Shown: piece after piece, positions 32,646-40,018 of the stretch
Layout of the letters: each line of letters begins with the position of its first letter
Numbering within the stretch: position 1 is the stretch's first letter
NCBI RefSeq assembly: GCF_900170035.1
Contig: NZ_LT828545.1
Coordinates: forward strand, 1-41,265
Length of the DNA stretch: 41,265 nucleotides
Source: Desulfamplus magnetovallimortis
GTDB taxonomy: Bacteria > Desulfobacterota > Desulfobacteria > Desulfobacterales > Desulfobacteraceae
Direction of reading: 5' to 3'
Made by a program: the position numbers and the translations under genes
Notes under the pieces: model-generated
Seen by the model: the letters and a program-made list of their open reading frames with translations, nothing else
What the model was told of the DNA's origin: nothing
Database searches by the model: none

Positions 32646-34391
32646 ATGCTGGGTGAGCTGGCAATAAAAAATTTTGCAATTATTGATGATCTGCGAATAT
32701 CATTTTCAAATGGGCTTTCTGTACTTACAGGTGAAACAGGTGCAGGCAAGTCCATAATTATTGAGGCTGTTAACCTTCTTCTTGGGGGTAGAGCATCCAC
32801 TGATCTTGTTAGAACTGGTGAAAAACAGGCCGAGCTTGAAGCTTTTTTTCCCATTGAGCCGGACTCAAGTGCTGCAAAAATTATGAGAGCCTACGATCTT
32901 GATCCGTTTGAAGGGTTGATGATACGCAGAATCATTGCAGTTAATGGCCGCCATCGGATCTTTGTCAACTCAAGGCAGTCAACAATACAGTTTTTGAAGC
33001 AGGTTACCCGAAATCTTGCTTCAATATCCAGCCAACATGCACATCAGGGGCTTCTCAATGAGGAGAATCATCTTGATATTCTGGATACATTTGCAGGAAC
33101 ACACACTCTTCGCAATACTGTTCAGGAGCTTTACGGGGAACTTCTTCCACTGCTCAAAAACATTTATGAATTAAAAGCAGGCATTGAAAAAGCCATTGAA
33201 GATAATGAGTTTATAAGATACCAGATTGATGAGATTGAATCTGCCCAACTTAAACCAGATGAAGATGAAGCACTTGAGACAGAGAGAAATCGTCTGAAAA
33301 ACGGAACTGAAATATATGAGTCGCTTAATTCAGCAATGGATGAAATATATTCTAAGGATGGTTCCGTACTTGAGCGACTTGGAAAAATCAGGGCAGACTT
33401 TGAAAAGCACGGTGTTGTTGATAAGGCACTTTCTCGAATGGCTGAAACCCTGTCAAGATCCATGCTGGAACTTGAGGATTTTAACCATGAACTTCGTCGT
33501 CATTGTGACACAGTTGATCTGAACCCTGACATTCTTGAAGAGACTGAAGTAAGGCTTGATTTTATCCAGAAACTAAAAAGAAAATATGGCGGCCACAGTG
33601 CAACATTAGATGCTGTTTTTAAAAAGTACAAAGAGCTTAAATCCACCTTGTCAGGTACCGAAAACATGGCCGGACAGATTGAGCAGATGGAGGAAAAAGC
33701 AGAGGTATTATCTGCTGAAATTGGCAGAAAAGCCATTGAATTATCTGGTCAAAGGCAAAAAGCTGCACTTGAGCTTGCAACTCTTGCCGAAGGTGAACTT
33801 AAATCTCTTGAGATGGAAAATACACGTTTCAGGATCTCTGTAACTCAGGTCAAAAAGGAGACAAAGCCCGAAGATCCCCAGAAAGAGCTTTTCTTCGATC
33901 CCCTTGCATCACCTCTTTTAACTGTCAATGGGATGAAAATTTTTCAAAATGGCATTGACAGGGTCTCATTTCTTATGGCACCCAACTTAGGGGAGCAGCC
34001 AAGGCCGTTGAGTAGAATTGCCTCTGGTGGCGAGCTTTCAAGGGTGGTGCTTGCCCTCAAGGCAATTCTTACTGAAACCGAACCTGTGGGGACCCTTGTT
34101 TTTGATGAGGTGGATTCTGGTATTGGTGGTCGTACTGCCGACAAGGTTGGGATGAAGTTAAAACTGCTTTCAGAAAAGTATCAGCTTTTATGCATAACCC
34201 ATCTTACACAGATAGCAAGGTATGGAACACACCATTACAGGATAGAGAAAAAGGTTATAAACAATCGCACATCCACAGTAATAACTCCATTGAAAGAGAC
34301 AGGTGACCGCATTCGGGAAATTGCAAGGATGATGGGGGGTAGCAACATTTCACAAGCTACCCTTGACCATGCAGCAGAGATGCTTGAATGA
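32646..34391 (+). CDS. recN: DNA repair ATPase RecN
   Basis: A protein of 581 aa, close to the usual ~550-570. It is an SMC-like protein acting early in double-strand break repair. Walker A is GETGAGKS (29-36) after the N-terminal LAIKNFAIIDDLRISF; QHAHQGLLNEENHLDILD is a RecN hallmark. Coiled-coil arms run ~150-370, and the ATPase is completed by LSRIASGGELSRVVLALKAIL and Walker B GTLVFDEVDSGIGGRTAD. The ATG at 32646 gives the normal N-terminus. It may be transcribed with or just after the liv genes; no terminator is apparent in the ~100-bp gap. Confidence 0.96.
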   Translation: MLGELAIKNFAIIDDLRISFSNGLSVLTGETGAGKSIIIEAVNLLLGGRASTDLVRTGEKQAELEAFFPIEPDSSAAKIMRAYDLDPFEGLMIRRIIAVNGRHRIFVNSRQSTIQFLKQVTRNLASISSQHAHQGLLNEENHLDILDTFAGTHTLRNTVQELYGELLPLLKNIYELKAGIEKAIEDNEFIRYQIDEIESAQLKPDEDEALETERNRLKNGTEIYESLNSAMDEIYSKDGSVLERLGKIRADFEKHGVVDKALSRMAETLSRSMLELEDFNHELRRHCDTVDLNPDILEETEVRLDFIQKLKRKYGGHSATLDAVFKKYKELKSTLSGTENMAGQIEQMEEKAEVLSAEIGRKAIELSGQRQKAALELATLAEGELKSLEMENTRFRISVTQVKKETKPEDPQKELFFDPLASPLLTVNGMKIFQNGIDRVSFLMAPNLGEQPRPLSRIASGGELSRVVLALKAILTETEPVGTLVFDEVDSGIGGRTADKVGMKLKLLSEKYQLLCITHLTQIARYGTHHYRIEKKVINNRTSTVITPLKETGDRIREIARMMGGSNISQATLDHAAEMLE

Positions 34392-34400
34392 TTAAGTATT

Positions 34401-34586
34401 TTTACCGTGAAAATGGATATAAATTTTCATATTCGGGGGTGGCTGGATGACAGCCATGACCGTTTACCGTGAAAATAGATACAAATTTTCATATTCGGGG
34501 GTGACTGAATCACAGCCATGACCGTTTACCGTGAAAATGACTATCATTTTTATATTTGGGGATGATTGATACGCAATCAATCATGC
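34401..34586 (+). repeat. Three 62-bp tandem repeats with changing stem-loops
   Basis: Three units starting TTTACCGTGAAAAT at 34401, 34463 and 34525. Each has a TGAAAAT...ATTTTCA-type hairpin, then G-rich TTCGGGG, then a second small stem whose sequence differs but stays paired: GGCTG/CAGCC, GTGA/TCAC and TGATTGAT/ATCAATCA. It ends with CATGACCG or CATGCCCG. Single inverted copies of the first hairpin lie at 4833-4868, 7661-7691 and 25390-25424. It directly follows recN. Confidence 0.8.
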
Positions 34587-34643
34587 CCGTTTACTTCTTT
34601 TGTATAGACTTCCAGAAAAATATTTTTCCATCTTAACTTTGAA

Positions 34644-34665
34644 GGGCAACCACATAGGGTTGCCC
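34644..34665. repeat. Short GGGCAACC hairpin repeat
   Basis: A perfect 8-bp stem GGGCAACC-ACATAG-GGTTGCCC, followed by CCTACG. This form of palindrome is a widespread intergenic repeat in many bacteria and has no known specific role here. Confidence 0.6.
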
Positions 34666-34771
34666 CTACGTTGTGCTTGCAAATTTAATTATATGGAGAA
34701 CTATAGTTTTCCAAGCGTACTTCATATCATCCCAAAAATATACTATTCCAGATAATTACTCAAAATCGACA

Positions 34772-35054
34772 GATTAGTAATAGGGTTTAATTAACTTACC
34801 CAAACTCCCCTCTCCAGTCATGGAGAAGGGGTTGGGGGTTAGGTGAATGGGCAAGTTATTTACTCAAAAACGACACCTATGACCTTATGAGCCTTGTTAA
34901 TACTGTCTGAATCAGGATGCCCAGGATAACCAGGATTTACAGGATAAAAATCTTGAGCATCCTGTAAATCCTGGTTATCCTGATTCAGACAAATGCAATA
35001 AATGCCAAAAAAGCCAACAAGATGTCGATTTTGAGTATTTAAAATCAATTCCTT
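34772..35054 (+). repeat. Dispersed repeat family 2, copy 3, split by a MITE-like insertion
   Basis: The left portion (34772-34862: AGTAATAGGGTTTAATTAAC, TTACCCAAACTCCCCTCTCC, GGAGAAGGGGTTGGGGG, ending AAGTTATTTA) and right portion (35036-35054: TATTTAAAATCAATTCC) match the uninterrupted element at 25255-25356 when 34863-35041 is removed. The spacer 34392-35092 is thus almost entirely repeats; no gene is seen in it. Confidence 0.75.
34863..35035 (+). repeat. MITE-like intergenic repeat, copy G (nested, 6-bp target duplication)
   Basis: 173 bp from CTCAAAAACGACA to TGTCGATTTTGAG. TATTTA lies immediately on both sides (34857-34862 and 35036-35041). Removing the element and one TATTTA restores AAGTTATTTAAAATCAATTCC, matching the intact family 2 repeat at 25255 apart from one base. 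This is the clearest insertion footprint of the family in the window. Confidence 0.9.
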
Positions 35055-35092
35055 ATTGCTTTTTCAGAAGTTAGTAAGTTAAAACACAAGGG

Positions 35093-35983
35093 TTAGGATA
35101 ACTTCATTGCATGTTCTGCCATGGCATCCACAATTTCAGACCAGTATCTATTCAGTTGCGGCATGTCATGTCCCATGCCTTTTATGATTTTAAGCTTTGA
35201 ATCCGGCAGGGCTTCTGCTGTTGCCTTTCCTGCGGCCATAGGAATCATGGGGTCTTCATCACCATGTATGACAAGGGCAGGAACATTTACCTTGCCCAGA
35301 GATGATCCTCGGTCTTTCTGACTGAGGATGGCAAGATATTGTCTTATAACCCCATCTGGATAAAAAGATCTGTCATATGCTTCACAAGCCAGATTGCGAA
35401 GATACTCCTCATCAAGAGGTATTTTTTTACCGGAGATCAATGTCAGATATTTTATGCTGTGTTCAATGTATGCGCTTCGTTCTGCAGGTGCAGGGTTCAT
35501 CATGAACTCCATGACCTCCTGTGAAGGCATAAATTCCCTTCTGTTGCCAGGTGAGCTGTATATGGAAATCAGACTTAAGAGCCTATCAGTATAATTTATG
35601 GCAACGGTCTGGGCAATAAAGCCCCCCATGGACATGCCGCATATATGGGCTTTCTCTATTTTCAGAAAATCAAGAAGGCCCACTGCATCCTCTGCCATAT
35701 TTTCAATGCTATAGGGGACTTCCACACCCATTCCCATAAAAAGCCTTCCCGCTTTCTCCATTGCTTCTGACATTGTAATTCCTGTTATTTTTGTTGAAAA
35801 TCCTGAATCACGATTATCATAGCGAATAACGTGCAATCCCTTTTCTGCTATTTTTTCACATAATTCCTTTTGCCAGTGAATCATTTGACACCCAAGGCCG
35901 GTAATTAAAAGCAGTGTCGGAGAAGAGGGGTTTCCAAAGGTCTCAAACTCAATTTGCATGCCGTTGATATTTGCTGTTGTCAT
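35093..35983 (-). CDS. Alpha/beta hydrolase
   Basis: A protein of 296 aa from the ATG at 35983, which has AAAAGGAAAAAAG upstream; an ATG 11 codons earlier is in frame but lacks this. The alpha/beta hydrolase triad is readable: Ser118 in GMSMGGF, Asp244 in IHGDEDPMIP and His272 in GMGHDMP, with the oxyanion region LLITGLGCQMIHW and the RYDNRDSGFST strand. It resembles small-molecule esterase/lactonase-type hydrolases; the substrate is unknown. Monocistronic, facing a repeat-rich spacer. Confidence 0.88.
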   Translation of the reverse strand: MTTANINGMQIEFETFGNPSSPTLLLITGLGCQMIHWQKELCEKIAEKGLHVIRYDNRDSGFSTKITGITMSEAMEKAGRLFMGMGVEVPYSIENMAEDAVGLLDFLKIEKAHICGMSMGGFIAQTVAINYTDRLLSLISIYSSPGNRREFMPSQEVMEFMMNPAPAERSAYIEHSIKYLTLISGKKIPLDEEYLRNLACEAYDRSFYPDGVIRQYLAILSQKDRGSSLGKVNVPALVIHGDEDPMIPMAAGKATAEALPDSKLKIIKGMGHDMPQLNRYWSEIVDAMAEHAMKLS

Positions 35984-36044
35984 CTTTTTTCCTTTTTTGT
36001 GTGTATAATTTGGCATCTTTCATTTGTCGGATTACACTTTTTTT

Positions 36045-36120
36045 GAACCATGATTTTCATGATTAAGGGATTACCTTGATTTTTAATCGTGTCAAAACTT
36101 AAATCCTTTAATCATGGTTC
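36045..36120. repeat. Inverted repeat GAACCATGATT...AATCATGGTTC
   Basis: Perfect 11-bp outer arms (36045-36055 and 36110-36120), with further complementary TTAAGGGA/TCCTTTAA-like pairing inward. A palindromic intergenic element upstream of the hydrolase gene. Nothing else is seen in 35984-36253. Confidence 0.55.
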
Positions 36121-36253
36121 AGAATTTTTCCAAACGTGTAAACTAATTTTGAGTTGATATGAAGGATGTCTATAATTTTTTAGATAATAAAAATTGTAAT
36201 TGTATTGTGGGGGGGCAGACGTTAAAACCAAACCCTCTTTCGGGTTCTGATTT

Positions 36254-36703
36254 CTAAAATCTGCAAATCGTGTCTGTTATTTTTTTCATGGGTTTAAGTC
36301 GATTAATTTCAATTGATACGGAACGTATATGTTCATTGTCTTTAAGTACCACAACACATTCTCCGTTGCCTTTACCGAGAGCAAGGTAATCAATTAGTCT
36401 GATATCTTTGCAGTTGACAAATTTTTTTCTTTCAGGCCAGAAGTATAAGTGTATTCCATTATTATCTGTATCAAGACGGTAAAAATTATCAGGGTATGCA
36501 ATAAAAGAAAAAATAATCATAACAATGCAGGCTGCAATAATTCCCATCAGTGGATATGAATCTCCGCTTGAAAGATCGGATCTCCTGAAGTCAGGGTCAA
36601 TACAGGCTCTCCAGACAATGTAAGAGAAACATCCCCCGATGAAGAGGAGGAAGAGAGAGTTTTTTATTACATCCGTGGAAGAACAAAAGTGCAATGATTC
36701 CAT
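36254..36703 (-). CDS. Small two-TM membrane protein of unknown function
   Basis: A protein of 149 aa. Two membrane segments are visible, ~15-32 (SLFLLFIGGCFSYIVW) and ~52-69 (LMGIIAACIVMIIFSFIAY), followed by a soluble part with beta-strand character (NGIHLYFWPERKKFVNCKDIRLIDY, ECVVVLKDNEHIRSVSIEI), which resembles bacterial PH-like membrane proteins in layout. GGGGGATG ~13 nt upstream is a possible ribosome binding site. I do not recognise a named family. Confidence 0.6.
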   Translation of the reverse strand: MESLHFCSSTDVIKNSLFLLFIGGCFSYIVWRACIDPDFRRSDLSSGDSYPLMGIIAACIVMIIFSFIAYPDNFYRLDTDNNGIHLYFWPERKKFVNCKDIRLIDYLALGKGNGECVVVLKDNEHIRSVSIEINRLKPMKKITDTICRF

Positions 36704-37149
36704 TATAAAGTTTCATCCCCCAAATTACTCTTTTTTTAATATCACGTTCATGGCAGATGGGGCTGCCATGGCCCTTTATATGAAAGTCTCGGTAACATCC
36801 TGTTTTTAAAACGACTTTCATCTCTTCGATTGTGGCGGTCATCAGCCATGTTGGTTATTATGAAATATCACTTTATCGTGAAAATGGCTCTCGCTTTAAT
36901 GGTCTCGTGAGTCATATGTTCTCGATTTTATAACTACATATAGTGCTTCATTAAACTAAAACGGCGCATATATGGTATGCCAAACGAGAACTTACAACTC
37001 TTGAGTAATGGTCAAGGAGGCATTAAATTCGGCTATTAAAGAAGGTTTACTATTTTCAATATCCCTGAATAATGAGAAAGTGTAAAGTGATTTTTGATTG
37101 ATATGAATAACGTATTATTTGTAATAAGAACCTTAAAAATAGCAGGATA
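36704..37149. other. Spacer with one dispersed repeat
   Basis: About 446 bp between divergent genes. It contains the inverted copy of the 28554 repeat (36777-36850) and a degenerate GTGAAAATGG motif near 36880. The remainder, AT-rich, should contain the promoters of both flanking genes, but no convincing boxes were found. Confidence 0.5.
36777..36850 (-). repeat. Dispersed ~75-bp repeat (inverted partner of 28554-28628)
   Basis: Read on the minus strand it gives CATGGCTGATGACCGCCACA and ATCGAAGAGATGAAAGTCG, ending GACTTTCATATAA, matching the livK-livH spacer copy with a few changes in the centre. Confidence 0.75.
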
Positions 37150-38244
37150 ATGAGATGGATAAAGAGAAAAAAAGATGTTTTTGAGAAAAAGATGGTTGAT
37201 ATATTGAATCATGGGGCATTGAATCTTGCAATGTCTTTTGGTTATAGAATGGGTCTTTTTGCTGTAATGGAAGAGGCCGGAAAGCCATTGACACCCCTTG
37301 AAATTGCAGAAAAAGCAGGAGTTTCAGAAAGATATGTCCGAGAGTGGCTCGGCATCATGTGTACAGGAAGCATTGTTGATATAACTCATGAAGAAAATAG
37401 TCACCCACTCTATCATCTTCCTCCGGAGCACTCCTTCTTTTTAACAGGAAGAGAGGGCAACTCAAATATGTGCGTATATACACAGGAGATACCACTTTTA
37501 ACAGAGATTGTCATGGAGCGTATTGCTGAAGATTTTAAAAGGGGAGAAGGTGTGCCATTTTCTGCTTATCCAAGGTTTCAGGAGTTTATGGCCGAACTAT
37601 CCCATGCAAAACATCGAAGCACTCTGATTCAGAAATTTATTCCGACTGTTGATGATGGCAAATTGGCTGATCGGCTCAAAAGCGGCATAAAGGTGTGTGA
37701 TCTGGGATGTGGACAGGGAGTTGCACTCCATCTTATGGCATCTGCTTTTCCAGAATCTTTTTTTACCGGCATTGATAACCATTCAGAGGCAATTGAGGCA
37801 GCACGTTCACAAGGCAGACAGCAGGGGCTTGATAACATAGAATTTATACTTATTGATGCTGCCACCATCAAGGATAAAGACGAGTTGTCACAGAAGTTTG
37901 ATTATGTTGTTGCCTTTGATTCCATTCATGACCAGACAAGGCCGCTTCAGGCATTGCAGGGGGTAAAACATATGCTGGTACCTGGAGGGCTTTTTTCCAT
38001 GGTTGATATTGATGCCAGTAGCGATCATGCCGGAAATATTGCCCACTCAATGGCTCCTTTTCTTTATACAGTCAGTCTGATGCACTGTATGCCGGTGGGA
38101 CTTTGGGAAAATGGAGCAGGGCTTGGCATGATGTGGGGAAGGGAGAAGGCCATTGAACTGCTTTCCCTGGCAGGTTTTGATAAAATAGAGACCCCTGATA
38201 TGGATTTTGATCCTTTTAATGTGCATTATCTGTGCAGGGTTTGA
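37150..38244 (+). CDS. SAM-dependent methyltransferase with N-terminal winged helix
   Basis: A protein of 364 aa with an ATG start after AGCAGGATAATGAG. N-terminal ~15-95 is a winged-helix/dimerisation segment (LGLFAV-type MGLFAVMEEAGKPLTPLEIAEKAGVSERYVREWL). The Rossmann methyltransferase core begins at VCDLGCGQGVAL (182-193, SAM-binding motif I), with FTGIDNHSEAIEAAR (motif II) and DYVVAFDSIHDQ (motif IV). The arrangement matches the Rv2258c-like class of methyltransferases. Substrate unknown. A short 5' basic stretch (MRWIKRKK) is part of the chosen start. Confidence 0.85.
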   Translation: MRWIKRKKDVFEKKMVDILNHGALNLAMSFGYRMGLFAVMEEAGKPLTPLEIAEKAGVSERYVREWLGIMCTGSIVDITHEENSHPLYHLPPEHSFFLTGREGNSNMCVYTQEIPLLTEIVMERIAEDFKRGEGVPFSAYPRFQEFMAELSHAKHRSTLIQKFIPTVDDGKLADRLKSGIKVCDLGCGQGVALHLMASAFPESFFTGIDNHSEAIEAARSQGRQQGLDNIEFILIDAATIKDKDELSQKFDYVVAFDSIHDQTRPLQALQGVKHMLVPGGLFSMVDIDASSDHAGNIAHSMAPFLYTVSLMHCMPVGLWENGAGLGMMWGREKAIELLSLAGFDKIETPDMDFDPFNVHYLCRV

Positions 38245-38281
38245 TGGGGTGTATTATCTGACGATCATGTAATTTTATATT

Positions 38282-38456
38282 CTCAAAATCGACACCTATG
38301 ATCTTGTAAGCCTTGTCAACACTGTCTGAATCAGGATTCCCAAGATTAACAAAGATAAGTAAGGATTATCTATCCTGAGCATCCTATCCATCCTGGTTAT
38401 CCTGGTTCAGACAACTGCAATAACTTCGGAAAAAGCAATAAAATGTCGATTTTGAG
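38282..38456 (+). repeat. MITE-like intergenic repeat, copy H (6-bp flanking repeat)
   Basis: 175 bp with perfect 13-bp ends CTCAAAATCGACA / TGTCGATTTTGAG and the inner inverted GTCTGAATCAGGAT / ATCCTGGTTCAGAC pair. TATATT is repeated directly outside both ends (38276-38281 and 38457-38462). Nearly identical to copy F, 12 kb away, so both probably moved recently. Confidence 0.9.
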
Positions 38457-38485
38457 TATATTCATAATAAGGGTTGTGATTATCA

Positions 38486-38884
38486 ATGGCTTTTAAAAAA
38501 AATGCTGAAATCGTTTATAAGACCATAACTCTTTTGCTTGATATTGAGGAAAACTCTCCCAGGGACTTTTACGATGTGATTTCCTGGCTTCAGGATATTT
38601 ATCAGGAGATAAATAGCTCTATAGGGCAATCAACATTAATGGGAAGTCAGGCTATTAAATCATCCAGTTCTGTTGAGAATGTTGTCTCACCCCATGATTT
38701 TTTGGCTCTCAAATTCAGGGATCCTGAACTTGGACGAAGGATTATTATCACTCTTATGGAAATTGAGGCAAGGGACAGATGTGTTATCGGCTCTGTTTTT
38801 GAGATGGTTAAAGGCATATCTGGTAGAAGTGGGATCATGAGAAAAGATGTGCAGTATGCTGAAATTGTACCATTTCCAAAGTAA
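38486..38884 (+). CDS. Hypothetical protein
   Basis: A protein of 132 aa with an ATG start; AAGGG lies ~14 nt upstream, a weak ribosome binding site. It is predicted mostly helical (NAEIVYKTITLLLDIEENSPRDF, then FLALKFRDPELGRRIIITLMEIEARDR) with a Ser-rich linker in the middle and no signal peptide. I do not recognise the family. A recent repeat insertion (copy H) ends 30 bp before its start and likely altered its leader. Confidence 0.6.
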   Translation: MAFKKNAEIVYKTITLLLDIEENSPRDFYDVISWLQDIYQEINSSIGQSTLMGSQAIKSSSSVENVVSPHDFLALKFRDPELGRRIIITLMEIEARDRCVIGSVFEMVKGISGRSGIMRKDVQYAEIVPFPK

Positions 38885-38970
38885 GAACGATCTTTTAAAA
38901 GTGAAAATTGGTCATGAAGCATGCCCCATGAATAGCTCATTATGATCTATTGCTCTTGCAAGGTTTGATT

Positions 38971-39019
38971 GTCGGGTAAAACGCTTTAAATATTTGAAAT
39001 ATCTAAAAAAATACCCGAC
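38971..39019. terminator. Possible bidirectional hairpin between convergent genes
   Basis: GTCGGGTA (38971-38978) pairs with TACCCGAC (39012-39019) across an AT-rich loop. It lies between the convergent genes ending at 38884 and 39040. The loop is long for an intrinsic terminator and no clear U-tract follows on either strand, so the call is tentative. Confidence 0.35.
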
Positions 39020-39039
39020 GTTTTAAACTTGAAGAAAGA

Positions 39040-39654
39040 CTATTGCAGCAATTGATCAATGATACTATTTAGCTGGCCGATCATTCCGGAATAAAAATGA
39101 TCACATCCCTTGATAATCTCAAAATGTTCTGTTTGCCATTTTTCTATATGATTTTTTATATCTGGAAGCTTTGCATACTCATCTTTGTCACCGCAAATAA
39201 CAAAGCTGTCGCACGAGAATCCATTTATTTTGGTAAAATCCATGAAACTTACCGGAGGGGATACAAGTAACTGGTGAATAAGGCCGTTGAGAATTGTCTC
39301 TGTATGTGCATTGACCCAGGAACCGAATGAGTAGCCTGCAAGCGCAATGTCTGCAAAACCTCGACCTTTAATGAAATCATAGGCTGCTATGACATCATTG
39401 CACAGATCATTGAATGTGTCATAATTGCCCGTGCTGCCTCCGGTTCCACGGAAGTTAAACCGGAGCGTGGCATATCCTTTGGACTGATATGCTTGTTCAA
39501 TGGCCATTACAACGCTGTTATGCATGTTGCCGCCATACTCAGGATGGGGATGGGTTATAATTGCACCAAAATTACTGTCTGATGTTTTAAAAACGCCTTC
39601 AAGTCGTATGTCATTGAGTTCAATAATTATTTTTTCTGTCATTTTTCTATTCAT
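39040..39654 (-). CDS. Alpha/beta hydrolase (small, YcjY/DLH-like)
   Basis: A protein of 204 aa from the ATG at 39654; an in-frame ATG at 39642 is equally possible. The frame stays open upstream through the terminator and tRNA, so the longer version is rejected. The HPHPEYGGNMHN motif, LRFNFRGTGGSTG, nucleophile Ser109 in AGYSFGS, Asp156 in ICGDKDEY and His186 in KGCDHFYSG define a compact alpha/beta hydrolase of the kind often annotated as dienelactone-hydrolase-like. Cytoplasmic; substrate unknown. Confidence 0.85.
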   Translation of the reverse strand: MNRKMTEKIIIELNDIRLEGVFKTSDSNFGAIITHPHPEYGGNMHNSVVMAIEQAYQSKGYATLRFNFRGTGGSTGNYDTFNDLCNDVIAAYDFIKGRGFADIALAGYSFGSWVNAHTETILNGLIHQLLVSPPVSFMDFTKINGFSCDSFVICGDKDEYAKLPDIKNHIEKWQTEHFEIIKGCDHFYSGMIGQLNSIIDQLLQ

Positions 39655-39710
39655 GTTTGTTTGTGTAAACGGGCATGATTGCGTGCCAATCACTTCGAAA
39701 TATAAGAAAC

Positions 39711-39748
39711 AAAAAACCCCTGACAATTTAATATCGTCAGGGGTTTTT
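39711..39748 (-). terminator. Intrinsic terminator after tRNA-Met
   Basis: A 13-bp stem (AAAAACCCCTGAC, loop of 11 nt, GTCAGGGGTTTTT) with A/U tracts on both sides, so it can act in either direction. It lies 30 nt beyond the 3' end of the tRNA in the direction of its transcription. A second small perfect hairpin (CCGATAT-GAAA-ATATCGG, 39751-39768) sits between the tRNA and the terminator. Confidence 0.85.
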
Positions 39749-39778
39749 AACCGATATGAAAATATCGGGAATATTTTG

Positions 39779-39855
39779 TGGTAGCGATGCAGGGACTTGA
39801 ACCCCGGACTCTGCGGATATGAGCCGCATGCTCTAACCAACTGAGCTACATCGCC
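39779..39855 (-). tRNA. tRNA-Met (CAT)
   Basis: A 77-nt tRNA including an encoded CCA (39779-39781). Acceptor GGCGATG pairs with CATCGCT; D-arm GCTCAGTTGGTTAGAGC; anticodon arm ATGCGG-CTCATAT-CCGCAG with anticodon CAT; T-arm with GGTTCAAGTCC; discriminator A. The anticodon stem resembles elongator tRNA-Met of related bacteria, but tRNA-Ile(CAT, lysidine-modified) cannot be fully excluded by eye. Confidence 0.9.
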
Positions 39856-39868
39856 AAAAAACCCAGAC

Positions 39869-39897
39869 TTTATATAATTTTATTTTCATGCTGTCAA
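39869..39897 (-). promoter_or_regulatory. Consensus promoter of tRNA-Met
   Basis: On the minus strand: TTGACA (39897-39892), a 17-nt spacer, and TATAAA (39874-39869), followed by a GTCTGGG discriminator. It lies 13 nt upstream of the tRNA 5' end. A near-perfect sigma-70 promoter. Confidence 0.85.
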
Positions 39898-40018
39898 TAG
39901 TTGTTTTGTTTTTTATCTGGGATTCGTTCAAATTGCCTAAACTTTTATTATTGTCTGGGTCAAGAATCCAAAATTGTGTGACTTTACTTTTGTCTTTTAT
40001 CTATAAAAATTCCTGACT

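Noticed and set aside
39655-39840. N-terminal extension of the 39040 hydrolase
   Set aside because: It would run through the terminator and tRNA-Met; the conserved domain begins after the ATG at 39654.
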